Shown piece after piece: positions 41,560-51,570 of a stretch of DNA of 64,000 bases. A program made the translations under genes and the position numbers. Each line of letters starts with the position of its first letter. Position 1 is the stretch's first letter. This DNA comes from Lysobacterales bacterium 63-13 (GTDB lineage: Bacteria; Pseudomonadota; Gammaproteobacteria; Xanthomonadales; Rhodanobacteraceae). The notes below the pieces were generated by a model, which saw only the letters and a program-made list of their open reading frames with translations, was not told the origin of the DNA and did no database searches. The stretch lies in the NCBI GenBank assembly GCA_001899855.1, contig MKWR01000017.1, forward strand, positions 1 to 64,000, in the 5' to 3' direction.

Positions 41560-41912
41560 GGTTTTGCGGTGATGGATACGGTTCAACGAAATGCGGACTG
41601 CGCTGGCGGATGCAATGGCGGCATGGAACTGCGGAAAGCCGGCCGTGGCCCGGCCAACCGGGGCTCTGGACACGGCAGGGTGTTCAGGCGCAATTTCCGC
41701 ACTTCAAACGCAAAACGCGTGGTTACCGATCCGCCGCTGGAATGGTCGCGGATCGTTCCCGGGCTGGAGCATTTGAACGGCGGCTCAAGTCAATATCAGG
41801 ATTGCCGGAAAACCCAGTGACCGGATCGGCATCGCACGAGCTCTTGCACTGTCAATCGAATTCGTATCCCACCGCAACCAACCTTCGAAAATCGAATCTC
41901 CCGGGGAACCAC

Positions 41913-44900
41913 ATGAAATCGAAAAACCACGTTCGCTCGGCTCTCGCCGCTGCGATCCTCCTTGCAATTGGCAACGTTCACGCTGCGACCGACAACTTGC
42001 CGCGCGTTGCTCCCGAAGCCGTGACGCCCGACCAGTTGACCGACGCGCGTGCGGGCGACAGTCATCTCTTGCTGCTTCGATCAGGTCTCATTGATCCAAC
42101 CAGCGAACGCATCGATTTTTCCGCGACGGGTGCTGCCGCCGATGTGCAATCGGGCCGCTACGCCATCGTGCAGTTCAATGACGATCCGGCAAAGGCGCGG
42201 GCCCGGCTTGAGCAGCGCGGCGTGCGCTTCCTTGGCTACGTACCAAACAACGCCTATCAGGTTCGCCTCGAAGGCAACGCGCTGCGTGAGTTGCACGCCG
42301 ATGCCGACGTGCGCTGGGTTGGCGTCTACCAGCCCGGACAGAAACTGGATCCCGCACTCTGGATCAGCGTCCGTGCAGATTTGATACTCGCTCCGCAAGG
42401 GGGACTTGAAATCGATGTGTTCGGTTTTGCCGGCGAATCAGCCAGCCAGATCGGCGCCGCCCTTTCGAAAGTGCCGGGTACAACGATCGTCTCGGTTGCG
42501 GAAAGCGATTCCGTACCTTTCACCCGCGTGCATGTCGGCGAACAGGGTCTTGACGCCCTGGTTCGTGCGGCAACCGCCGAGGACAGTGTCGCCTGGGTTG
42601 CCCCGCATCTCCAGGAATACGTCAACAATTCGGGCGGCATCAGCGCAATCCAGGGCGATTCCCCGACCGCCAGCACGCCTGGGTCAGGTGCCGTCGAGGC
42701 GGGACGTCAGCCGCTCTGGGATCACGGGCTGTTTGGCACAGGTCAAATCATCAGCATTTCCGATTCCGGCCTCGATGCCAATGAAGCGTGGTTCACGACA
42801 CTCAACAAGGGTGCCGGCGACCACATCGAGATCACGACGGCCGACACGCCGGTACCGCCGGCACTCGGCGTCGCCCACGCCGACAACAAGGTCTATGCCT
42901 ACTGGGTACAACCAGGCGCGACCGCTTATGACAACACCACCACGTGTCCCGGCGGCAACCCGACCGGCTTTCACGGCACCCACACCAGCGGCACGATCGC
43001 TGGTGATGCCGGCGGCGCGGTTGGCGCCACCACCTATACCGCATCGACGCCGACTTCATCGGGCCACGAACTGGCCGATGGCATGGCGCCGAATGCGCAA
43101 CTGCTGTTCCAGGATATCGGCAACGACACCACGGGCTGCCTGTCCATAACCAATCTTGGCGGCACGATCAGGCAGGCGCACAGTGCCGGTGCACGCATCC
43201 ACAGTGCGAGTTGGGGAAGTGCGAGCGCGGGCGCCTACAGCGGCAGTGACCGCATCGTCGACAATACGTTGTCGCTGATCGAAGACATGATCTTCGTTGT
43301 CTCGGCGGGCAATAACGGCAGCGGGCCAACCACGACCGGATCGCCGGGAAATGCCAAGAACGCGATCACGGTCGGCGCGCTCGGACATTCCGGCAGCAAG
43401 GTGGTTGCGAGCTTTTCAAGTCGGGGACCGACTGTCGACGGACGCCTGAAACCGGACATCATGGCTCCCGGGAGCAGCACCGTTTCCGCATCGGGTGATG
43501 CCAGCACGACGGGCACGATCGAGGCCGCCGTGTCGAAAGGGCTTTCCGGAACATCGATGTCCGCACCGACGATCGCAGGCAATGCCGGACTCGTGCGCCA
43601 GTTCTTCACTGACGGTTTCTATCCACGCGGAACAAAGACCATCGCCGACTCCTACAACCCGAGCGGCATGGCGTTGAAGGCTGTGCTGCTGAATGGCACA
43701 AACCCGATCCTGAACTCGAACACCGCGCCGACCGACCAGTTCTTCAACGGCAACTACGGCTGGGGTCGCGGCTGGACCGACTCGAACCTCTGGTTCACGA
43801 CTACGCCGAGCGCATTCGGCAACGACAATCGTCGCCTGCGCATTTTCGAGCGCACCAACGTGGCCGGCGTGCAGACCGGCGACACGCAGGAATACACGAT
43901 TGCCAACGTCGCGGCGGGTCAGGAGTTGCGTGCGACCCTGACCTGGTATGACCCCGAGGCAACCAGCGGTGCCGCGCTGAGCCTGGTCAACAATCTCGAC
44001 CTCGAAGTGGTCGGCCCCGGTGCCACGCTGTATCGCGGCAACGTGTTCACCGCCGGTGTATCAACCACCGGCGGCAGTGCGGATATTCGCAATACGGTCG
44101 AGCAGGTGCGCCTCACCGCGCCGACCGCCGGCAGCTACACGTTCCGTGTGAAAGGCACGGCGGTCCCGGGCGGTTCGCGGCCGAACACGAATCGGCAGGG
44201 CTATGCACTTGCGGTATCCGGCGCATTCGGCCTGCCCAACACGCCGGCCTTCGCGGCACCAACCGGACTCAGCGTAGCGCCGGTGGCAGGCGGCACCCAG
44301 GTCGCCTTCAGTGCCGCTGGTGGCGCCCAGGGCTTCCAGCTCTATCGTGCGGCCGGCACATGCGCGGCAGCGGCAGCCGGTGATTTCCGACTGGTTGGCT
44401 CGTCCGCATCCAGCCCGGTGGTTGATTCCACGAGTCAGGGCGGCTATCCGTATGCCTACAAGGTTCGTGGCGTCAGCAACGATATCGAGGGTGATGCCTC
44501 GGCCTGTATCGATACGACTTCCAGTGGTGCATGCAACCTGCAACCGTCATTCGACGGCACCAGTGTGGTCGGCGGCGCATCGCTCAACGCAACCTGCAAG
44601 GTGCCACTGAACTGGGCGGCCGCGACATCGAACTGCCCGCTTTCTCCCAGCGTCAGCTATTCGGTGCAGAGATCCTCGGATCCCTATTTCACGTCGCCGG
44701 CCACGATTGCCACGAACGTTGCAAGCACGAGCTATGAGGATTTCGCGGTCCTGCCCGCGGCACCTTACTACTACAAGGTTCTGGCGACCGATTCGCAAGG
44801 CAACAGCGCACCAATCAGCCAGACCGTCGGTGGCACGGCGATCGGGCCCAGCGGCGTCGATGGCAACACTTACCTGGATGATGGCGATACCCATGTCTAC

Positions 44901-45467
44901 TCGAACCTGGCTGCTCCGTGGCAAGTCACCAACACGGCGGCCACCTCGGGCACCCTCAGCTATCACAGCGGTGCCGATGGGGCGAACTATCCCGCCAGCA
45001 GCTGCGGCGCGATGACGACACCGCCGATTGTCGTACAGCCGAGCGCTACGCTCGACTTCAAGATGAAGTACAACATCGAGACGGGCTGGGATGTGCTCAT
45101 CCTGGAAGTCTCGACCAACGGCGGTGCCAGCTGGGCCGATCTGCCACCCAACGGTGGCTACCCGGCCTCGGGTACGGTGACCAATGCCGGCAATGCCTGC
45201 GGATATCCGGTTGGCAAGACCGGATTTGCCGGCTCGACGTCCGCGACACCGACCAATGACGCGGCGGTGGCTTCGTTCCAGAACTTCTCGGCAAGTCTCG
45301 CTGCGTATTCCGGCCAGACGATCCAGTTGCGCTGGCGCTTCTCTTCGGATGGTGGCTACGAAGTGGGCGGTGCGTTTATCGATGAGATCAGTCTGAGCAG
45401 TGCCGATCGGATCTTCGTCGACGGCTTCGATCCGGCCAACAGCGCCTACGTGTGCACACCGCTGTAA
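41913..45467 (+). CDS. Secreted S8 (subtilisin-like) serine peptidase with C-terminal DRIFVDGFD motif
   Basis: Catalytic ISDSGLD, FHGTHTSGTIAGD, GTSMSAPTIAG; signal peptide MKSKNHVRSALAAAILLAIGNVHAA. Confidence 0.93.
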   Translation: MKSKNHVRSALAAAILLAIGNVHAATDNLPRVAPEAVTPDQLTDARAGDSHLLLLRSGLIDPTSERIDFSATGAAADVQSGRYAIVQFNDDPAKARARLEQRGVRFLGYVPNNAYQVRLEGNALRELHADADVRWVGVYQPGQKLDPALWISVRADLILAPQGGLEIDVFGFAGESASQIGAALSKVPGTTIVSVAESDSVPFTRVHVGEQGLDALVRAATAEDSVAWVAPHLQEYVNNSGGISAIQGDSPTASTPGSGAVEAGRQPLWDHGLFGTGQIISISDSGLDANEAWFTTLNKGAGDHIEITTADTPVPPALGVAHADNKVYAYWVQPGATAYDNTTTCPGGNPTGFHGTHTSGTIAGDAGGAVGATTYTASTPTSSGHELADGMAPNAQLLFQDIGNDTTGCLSITNLGGTIRQAHSAGARIHSASWGSASAGAYSGSDRIVDNTLSLIEDMIFVVSAGNNGSGPTTTGSPGNAKNAITVGALGHSGSKVVASFSSRGPTVDGRLKPDIMAPGSSTVSASGDASTTGTIEAAVSKGLSGTSMSAPTIAGNAGLVRQFFTDGFYPRGTKTIADSYNPSGMALKAVLLNGTNPILNSNTAPTDQFFNGNYGWGRGWTDSNLWFTTTPSAFGNDNRRLRIFERTNVAGVQTGDTQEYTIANVAAGQELRATLTWYDPEATSGAALSLVNNLDLEVVGPGATLYRGNVFTAGVSTTGGSADIRNTVEQVRLTAPTAGSYTFRVKGTAVPGGSRPNTNRQGYALAVSGAFGLPNTPAFAAPTGLSVAPVAGGTQVAFSAAGGAQGFQLYRAAGTCAAAAAGDFRLVGSSASSPVVDSTSQGGYPYAYKVRGVSNDIEGDASACIDTTSSGACNLQPSFDGTSVVGGASLNATCKVPLNWAAATSNCPLSPSVSYSVQRSSDPYFTSPATIATNVASTSYEDFAVLPAAPYYYKVLATDSQGNSAPISQTVGGTAIGPSGVDGNTYLDDGDTHVYSNLAAPWQVTNTAATSGTLSYHSGADGANYPASSCGAMTTPPIVVQPSATLDFKMKYNIETGWDVLILEVSTNGGASWADLPPNGGYPASGTVTNAGNACGYPVGKTGFAGSTSATPTNDAAVASFQNFSASLAAYSGQTIQLRWRFSSDGGYEVGGAFIDEISLSSADRIFVDGFDPANSAYVCTPL

Positions 45468-45492
45468 GAGCTTTCTCGCGATCGTGAAGGCA

Positions 45493-45530
45493 GCAGACGG
45501 GCGCGGATTTCCGCGCCCGTCTGCATTTCT
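45493..45530 (+). terminator. Terminator hairpin after the S8 peptidase
   Basis: Perfect 14-bp stem GCAGACGGGCGCGG-ATTT-CCGCGCCCGTCTGC. Confidence 0.75.
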
Positions 45531-45569
45531 ACAGCCATTCAGCGTTCGCTGGATGGCACAATCGACGCA

Positions 45570-46292
45570 ATGGAATCCCGAAAGTTGCCGCGCCGATCCC
45601 TGCCCCACCGCATCGTCCGCTGGGTGGCAGTTGCCTTGCTGCTTTGGTTCGCCTTGAGTGTGTTGGTCGTGGTGATCCTGCGCTTCGTGCCGCCGTTGAC
45701 CTCGGCCTTCATGATCGAACGCCGCCTGGAAGCCCTGGTCGAGGGTCAGCAGGATTTCACCCTGCGCTATCGCTGGACGCCGCTGGCCCAGGTTTCCACG
45801 AACCTGCCGATTGCCCTCGTCGCGGCCGAAGACCAGAAATTCCCAAATCACCATGGCTTTGATGTCGATGCGATCCAGTCGGCGCTGGCCGATGCCGAGG
45901 ACGGCGCGCGGCTGCGCGGTGCCAGCACGATCAGCCAGCAGGTGGCGAAGAACCTGTTCCTGTGGAATGGCCGCAGTTTCGTGCGCAAGGGCCTGGAAGC
46001 GTATTTCACCGCCCTCATCGAACTGCTCTGGCCAAAGCAGCGCATCATCGAGGTCTATCTCAACATCGCCGAATTCGGTGACGGCATCTACGGTGCCGGT
46101 GCGGCCAGTGCGCACTTTTTCCGCAACACGCCCGCGCAATTGAATCCACGCCAATGCGCCCTGCTCGCCGCCGTGCTGCCAAATCCGCGCAAGCTGCACG
46201 TCGAGCGGCCTTCGACCTATGTGCAGCGGCGCGCCAACTGGATCGAGCGGCAGGTCCGCCAACTCGGCGGCGCCGACTGGCTGAAACCCTGA
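45570..46292 (+). CDS. mtgA: Monofunctional biosynthetic peptidoglycan transglycosylase
   Basis: VAAEDQKFPNHHGFDVDAIQ; RGASTISQQVAKNLFLWNGRSFVRKGLEAYFT. Confidence 0.95.
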   Translation: MESRKLPRRSLPHRIVRWVAVALLLWFALSVLVVVILRFVPPLTSAFMIERRLEALVEGQQDFTLRYRWTPLAQVSTNLPIALVAAEDQKFPNHHGFDVDAIQSALADAEDGARLRGASTISQQVAKNLFLWNGRSFVRKGLEAYFTALIELLWPKQRIIEVYLNIAEFGDGIYGAGAASAHFFRNTPAQLNPRQCALLAAVLPNPRKLHVERPSTYVQRRANWIERQVRQLGGADWLKP

Positions 46293-46326
46293 TCGCCTTC
46301 GATCAGGGTTGCGGCCTCCGGAAGAT

Positions 46327-47883
46327 CTATTCTTCCGCGGCAATGCCCGGCATGCTGCCGCCGGCCGTGGAATGCCCGAGCACCGCTTCGGCGCTGTGCG
46401 TTGCCGAGAGGCGCTTCATCAGCGGCAAGACCGCGATCGCGATCAGCGCGCAGAGCAGGGCGGCGATGCCTAGCCGATTGAACAGGCTGGTGTAGATCGG
46501 AAGGGTTTGCAGCGGTTCGGTGATGTCCTGCGGCACGCTGGCGTAGGTGGCGACGACACCGCCAAGGTATTGCGAAACGCCCGAGGCGACGTAATAGGCA
46601 CCCATCATGAAACCGCCCATGCGCGCCGGCACGTAGCGCGCGATCATCGCCAGGCCGAGTGCGCTGACCAGCAGTTCGCCAAGCGAGATCGCGCCATAGC
46701 CCCAGACCATCAGCCACGAGGAAACCTTGCCGCTGGCATCGGCAAAATGACCGGCCGCACCATAGATGAAGAAGCCTGCCGCGACGATGACGAAGCCCAA
46801 TGCAAACTTGCCGGCGATCGACAGATCCTTCTTGTTGCGCCCGGCGACCGCATAGACCCATGCGAGAATCGGGCTGAGGATGAAGATCCAGATTGGATTG
46901 AAGGCCTGGAACTGCGCCGGCGACCAATCCCAGAGATGGTTGCCGAACACGTTGAACGCCGGATCGATATTGCGCAATGCAAACAGGCTCAATGACGTCG
47001 ACATCTGCTGGTAGAAGATGAAATAGAACATCGTCTGCACGACCAAGACCAGGGCGGCGATCAGGCCGGCCCGCTCGCCGCGTTGGCCGGTGGCAATCAG
47101 CCAGCCGAAGATGCCGACAACGGTAATGGCGGCGATGTAGACAAAGGCACGAGCAACGCCCTGATGCTCGAGGATGTAGGCCGAAGCGAAAACAGCGACG
47201 ACACCGAGGCCGAGGACCATGCCGAGCTTGCCCCAGTCAAGCGGGCGCGAATCGGGATCAGAACCGATATGCGACATCGCCTTGCGCATGAGGAAGTAGT
47301 TGGCCAGGCCGAAAACCAGGCCGATCGCGCAGACTGCGAAGGCGACATGCCAGCCGAGTTCGTTGCCGTAATGTTCGTTGACGTAGTCCTTCAGCCAGGG
47401 CGTCAACAACTGCGAAATCATCGCACCGAGATTGACCGCCATGTAGTAGATCGTGAAGGCGCTGTCGATTTTCGAATCGTCGCCTTCGTAGATCTTGCGC
47501 ACGAGGTTGCCGGCATTGGCCTTGAACAGGCCATTGCCGACGACGACCACGCCGAGCGCGCAGAACAGGAACCACACGCTTTCGCCCGGCACCACCATGA
47601 GGCCATAGCCGATGGCAAGGATCACGGCACCCAGCAACATGGTGCGCCGCGTGCCGAGGATCTTGTCGCCGATCCAGCCACCGATCGCCGGGGCCACGTA
47701 GATCAATGCGGCCGCGGCACCCCAGACCAGGGTCGCGCGTTCGTCGGCGAAGCCGAGGCGCTGCACCATGTAGTAGACGATCAACGCCTGCATGCCGTAG
47801 TAGCCGAAGCGTTCCCACATCTCGATCAGGAAGATCGTCGAGAACGATCGGGTCTGGCTGTTTCTGGCGCTTGCTGCGTTCAT
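46327..47883 (-). CDS. POT/PTR family peptide MFS transporter
   Basis: FLIEMWERFGYYGMQALIVYYMV; GGWIGDKILGTRRTMLLGA; FTIYYMAVNLGAMIS. Confidence 0.95.
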   Translation of the reverse strand: MNAASARNSQTRSFSTIFLIEMWERFGYYGMQALIVYYMVQRLGFADERATLVWGAAAALIYVAPAIGGWIGDKILGTRRTMLLGAVILAIGYGLMVVPGESVWFLFCALGVVVVGNGLFKANAGNLVRKIYEGDDSKIDSAFTIYYMAVNLGAMISQLLTPWLKDYVNEHYGNELGWHVAFAVCAIGLVFGLANYFLMRKAMSHIGSDPDSRPLDWGKLGMVLGLGVVAVFASAYILEHQGVARAFVYIAAITVVGIFGWLIATGQRGERAGLIAALVLVVQTMFYFIFYQQMSTSLSLFALRNIDPAFNVFGNHLWDWSPAQFQAFNPIWIFILSPILAWVYAVAGRNKKDLSIAGKFALGFVIVAAGFFIYGAAGHFADASGKVSSWLMVWGYGAISLGELLVSALGLAMIARYVPARMGGFMMGAYYVASGVSQYLGGVVATYASVPQDITEPLQTLPIYTSLFNRLGIAALLCALIAIAVLPLMKRLSATHSAEAVLGHSTAGGSMPGIAAEE

Positions 47884-48026
47884 CGTCGGCGTCCACGGGC
47901 TTGCGGAAAGTGGGCGAGACTAGCGCATGCGTCCGGTTTGCGCTTGTGCGAATGCACAACGTCGCGGACAGCGCTAGACTTGAACTCCGCGATTGTGGCG
48001 GGCATCGGATCCCAGCGGAGGCAGCC

Positions 48027-48455
48027 ATGCTTCAGGTCAAGCACCTACTCGATGACAAGGGCCACGAGATCCTCGCCATCGCCCCGGGTTCGCCCGTGAT
48101 CGACGCGATCAAATCGATGGCTGAACACCGTATCGGTGCCTTGCTGGTGATGGATGGCGGCGAGCTTGTCGGCATCATCAGCGAGCGCGACTACGCGCGC
48201 AGCATCGTCCTCAAGGGGCGCTCGTCGGCGACGACCCTGGTCAGCGACATCATGGGCAGCGGAATGATCACGGTCGGCCCCGACGACAGCATCGACCACT
48301 GCATGCGCTTGTGCACAAACGAACGTGTCCGATATCTGCCGGTGCTCGACAAGGGCAAGGTCGTCGGCGTGCTTTCCCTCGGCGACCTGGTCAAGGCGGT
48401 GATCAGTCAGCAGAGCGAGCAGATCGAGCAGCTGCAGCGGTACATCGCCGGTTGA
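48027..48455 (+). CDS. CBS domain-containing protein
   Basis: Tandem CBS motifs: VIDAIKSMAEHRIGALLVMDGGELVGIISERDYAR; LCTNERVRYLPVLDKGKVVGVLSLGDLVK. Confidence 0.93.
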   Translation: MLQVKHLLDDKGHEILAIAPGSPVIDAIKSMAEHRIGALLVMDGGELVGIISERDYARSIVLKGRSSATTLVSDIMGSGMITVGPDDSIDHCMRLCTNERVRYLPVLDKGKVVGVLSLGDLVKAVISQQSEQIEQLQRYIAG

Positions 48456-48459
48456 ACCG

Positions 48460-49137
48460 TCAGGCGGTGCCGGCCCGCTTCGGCGCGTCGGGCTGATTTT
48501 CAGGACGCGCGCTGTCGAAGGCAGGCAGGCTGAGGCATTCCTGCTCGATGCGTGAAATCACCGGGTAGGCGCTCATGTCGATGTCGTAGCGACGCGCGTT
48601 GTAGACCTGCGGAATCAGGCACAGGTCGGCCAGGGTCGGCGTATCGCCGTCGCAATAGATGCCGGTACCGGAATTGTCATCGAGCATCTGCTCCAGGGCG
48701 CGGAATCCCTGCACGATCCAGTGCCGCGCCCAGCGCTCACGCTCGACTTGTGGCGAACTGAATTCATGCTCGAGGAATTGCATGACGCGCAGATTGCCGA
48801 GTGGATGGATGTCGCAGGCAACGACCTGGGCAAGTGCGCGCACGCGCGCACGCTCGCGCGCCGTCGAGGGCAGCAGCGCCGCGCCCGCGGGATAGGCTTC
48901 CTCCAGATACTCGATGATCGCCATCGATTGGCGGAACACGCGCGAACCATCAAGCAGGGTCGGCACGCAGGCTTGCGGATTGATGTCGCGATAGCTGGCA
49001 GCATGCTGCTCGCCGCCATTGTTGACGAGATGCACGGGCACGATTTCGTGCGGCAATTGCTTGAGGTTCAACGCAATCCGCACGCGATAGGCGGCACTTG
49101 AACGCCAGTAGCTGTAGAGCTTGATGCTGTCGGACAT
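48460..49137 (-). CDS. maiA: Maleylacetoacetate isomerase
   Basis: IKLYSYWRSSAAYRVRIALNLKQL; NPQACVPTLLDGSRVFRQSMAIIEYLEE. Confidence 0.94.
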   Translation of the reverse strand: MSDSIKLYSYWRSSAAYRVRIALNLKQLPHEIVPVHLVNNGGEQHAASYRDINPQACVPTLLDGSRVFRQSMAIIEYLEEAYPAGAALLPSTARERARVRALAQVVACDIHPLGNLRVMQFLEHEFSSPQVERERWARHWIVQGFRALEQMLDDNSGTGIYCDGDTPTLADLCLIPQVYNARRYDIDMSAYPVISRIEQECLSLPAFDSARPENQPDAPKRAGTA

Positions 49138-49202
49138 GGCCCACCCCTGCATTCCGGAACGGTCGACGATCGCGCAATCACCGCGCAACCCCGCGCGGAT
49201 GT

Positions 49203-50192
49203 TCAGGCTGGCGAATACTTCGCGACAACCTGCTCGATCGCGCCGAACACCGATTTCCCTTCGCCATCGGTCATTTCAATCCGCACACGATCGCCAAACT
49301 TGAGGAACGGGGTCGTCGCCTTGCCGTCGCGCAGGGTCTCCACGGTGCGCTGCTCGGCCAGGCAGGACGCTCCCTTTGCCGTGTCCTCGTTGGCAATCGT
49401 ACCTGATCCAATCAAGGTTCCGGCAGCCAGTGGTCGGCTTTTTGCAGCGTGTGCGATCAGCTCGGCAAAGCTGAATTGCATGTCGACACCGGCTTCTGCC
49501 TCGCCGAACCAGTGGCCGTTGATCCAGGTGCGCATGGGCAGGTGCAGCTTGGAATCCCGCCAGGATTCACCAAGCTCGTCCGGCGTGACAAATACCGGCG
49601 ACAGTGCCGAGCGCGGTTTCGATTGCAGGAAACCAAAGCCCTTGGCCAGCTCGCCCGGGATCAATCCACGCAACGAGACATCGTTGACCAGACCGACCAG
49701 CTGGATATGCGCGGCGGCGCGAGCCGGGGTGGTGCCCATGTTCACGTCATCGGTGACGACGACGACTTCAGCTTCAAGATCGATGCCCCACTCCTCGCTG
49801 GCGGCCAGGATCGGATCGCGCGGTGCGAGGAAGCCGGCGCTGGTCGCCTGGTACATCAGTGGGTCGGTGTAGAAACTCTGTGGAACTTCGGCACCACGCG
49901 CACGACGCACGCGCTCGACATGCGGCAGGTAGGCGCTGCCGTCGACGAACTCGTAGGCGCGCGGCAACGGCGAGGCAAGCTTGTCGACATCGAGCGCAAA
50001 CGCATCGGCGGCCGTGCCGGATTGAAGTTGTTCGAACAGCGCATTCAGCCGGGGCGCGATGTTGCTCCAATCCTCCAGGGCGGTTTGCAGGGTTGCGGCA
50101 ATGCCGGTGGCGCGGACGCCGCGGCTGAGATCGCGATCGACCACGATCAAGGTACCGTCGCGGCCACCTTCCTTGAGACTTGCGAGTTTCAT
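49203..50192 (-). CDS. Fumarylacetoacetate hydrolase family protein
   Basis: FAH-type LEAEVVVVTDDVNMGTTPARAAAHIQLVGLVNDVSLR; LAAGTLIGSGTIANED. Confidence 0.92.
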   Translation of the reverse strand: MKLASLKEGGRDGTLIVVDRDLSRGVRATGIAATLQTALEDWSNIAPRLNALFEQLQSGTAADAFALDVDKLASPLPRAYEFVDGSAYLPHVERVRRARGAEVPQSFYTDPLMYQATSAGFLAPRDPILAASEEWGIDLEAEVVVVTDDVNMGTTPARAAAHIQLVGLVNDVSLRGLIPGELAKGFGFLQSKPRSALSPVFVTPDELGESWRDSKLHLPMRTWINGHWFGEAEAGVDMQFSFAELIAHAAKSRPLAAGTLIGSGTIANEDTAKGASCLAEQRTVETLRDGKATTPFLKFGDRVRIEMTDGEGKSVFGAIEQVVAKYSPA

Positions 50193-50217
50193 TTCGGCTC
50201 GGTTTCCTGGTTTCCTG

Positions 50218-51516
50218 TCAACGACGCTGCGGGTCGAAATGCTTGCGCAACCCTTGCCAGCATTCAATGTAGTCGTGTTGCAGCTGCGGCGATTCGAGGG
50301 CTTGCCGGGTCGGCTGGATCACCGCGCGGGTCTCGAACATGAAGGCCATCGTATCGGTGATGTGATCCGGTTGCGAGGTCTCGCTGCGCGTCGCCTTGTC
50401 GAATGTCGCCGCATCCGGTCCATGCCCGGTCATGCAGTTGTGCAGGCTGCTGCCACCGGGCACGAAACCACCGGCCTTGGCATCGTATTCGCCATGGATC
50501 AGGCCCATGTATTCGCTGGCGATATTGCGATGGAACCACGGCGGCCTGAAGGTGTTTTCCGCACAAAGCCAACGCGGCGGGAAGATGGCGAAATCGATAT
50601 TCGCCGTACCCGGCGTGTCGCTCGCCGAAGTCAGCACGGTGAAGATTGACGGATCGGGATGGTCGTAGCTGATCGAGCCGATGGTGTTGAAGCGGCGCAG
50701 ATCATAGCGATACGGCACGTGATTGCCGTGCCAGGCGACGACATCAAGCGGCGAGTGCCTGATGGTCGCTGTCCACAACCTGCCCTGGAACTTGCTGAGC
50801 AGTTCGAATTCGCCTTCGACATCCTCGTACGCCGCCACCGGCGTCTCGAAATCGCGGGCATTGGCCAAGCCGTTGGAACCGATCGGGCCGAGGTCGGGCA
50901 GGCGAAAGGCGCTGCCGAAGTTTTCCGCGACATAGCCACGCGCTGCGGCATCGAGCAGGTCGACGCGAAAGCGAATGCCGCGTGGAACCACGGCAATCTG
51001 CTGCGGCTCGATTTCGATCACGCCAAGTTCGGTGGCAAGGCTCAGGCGCCCCTGCTGCGGGACGATCAACATCTCCGCATCGGCATTGCAGAAGAAGCGG
51101 CCCTGCATCGAGCGGTTGGCCGCGTAGACGTGGATGCCGATGCCGCACTGGGCAGCCGCACTGCCATTGCCGGCCATGGTTTCAAGGCCATCGATGAAAT
51201 CGGTGGGTGCTGCAGGGATCGGCAAGGGATCCCAGCGCAACTGGTTTGGATCGGCCGGAACCTCGGCGAAGCGGTTGTGGAATCGTCCGCCCTCCAGCAT
51301 GACGAAGCGCGTGTGCATGGCCGCCGGGCGAATCCGGTACAGCCAGGCGCGGCGGTTGTGCGAACGCGGCGCGGTGAACGCGGTGCCCGTCAGTTGTTCG
51401 GCATACAAGCCATAGGCCACGCGCTGCGGCGAATTGCGCCCCTGCGGCAGCGCACCAGGCAAGGCCTCGCTGGCAAACTCGTTGCCGAAACCGGTTTGGT
51501 AGGGATCACGGTTCAT
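50218..51516 (-). CDS. hmgA: Homogentisate 1,2-dioxygenase
   Basis: [80 protein letters not shown]. Confidence 0.97.
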   Translation of the reverse strand: MNRDPYQTGFGNEFASEALPGALPQGRNSPQRVAYGLYAEQLTGTAFTAPRSHNRRAWLYRIRPAAMHTRFVMLEGGRFHNRFAEVPADPNQLRWDPLPIPAAPTDFIDGLETMAGNGSAAAQCGIGIHVYAANRSMQGRFFCNADAEMLIVPQQGRLSLATELGVIEIEPQQIAVVPRGIRFRVDLLDAAARGYVAENFGSAFRLPDLGPIGSNGLANARDFETPVAAYEDVEGEFELLSKFQGRLWTATIRHSPLDVVAWHGNHVPYRYDLRRFNTIGSISYDHPDPSIFTVLTSASDTPGTANIDFAIFPPRWLCAENTFRPPWFHRNIASEYMGLIHGEYDAKAGGFVPGGSSLHNCMTGHGPDAATFDKATRSETSQPDHITDTMAFMFETRAVIQPTRQALESPQLQHDYIECWQGLRKHFDPQRR

Positions 51517-51542
51517 GTTGAAGACTCATGGATGGTGAGCCG

Positions 51543-51559
51543 CTCTCCCGACGGGAGAG
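51543..51559. repeat. Short palindromic hairpin CTCTCCC-GAC-GGGAGAG between hmgA and hpd
   Basis: Direct reading. Confidence 0.7.
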
Positions 51560-51570
51560 GGTGCTGATGG

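Noticed and set aside
44547-46343. 598-aa minus-strand ORF
   Set aside because: Antisense to the S8 peptidase and mtgA.
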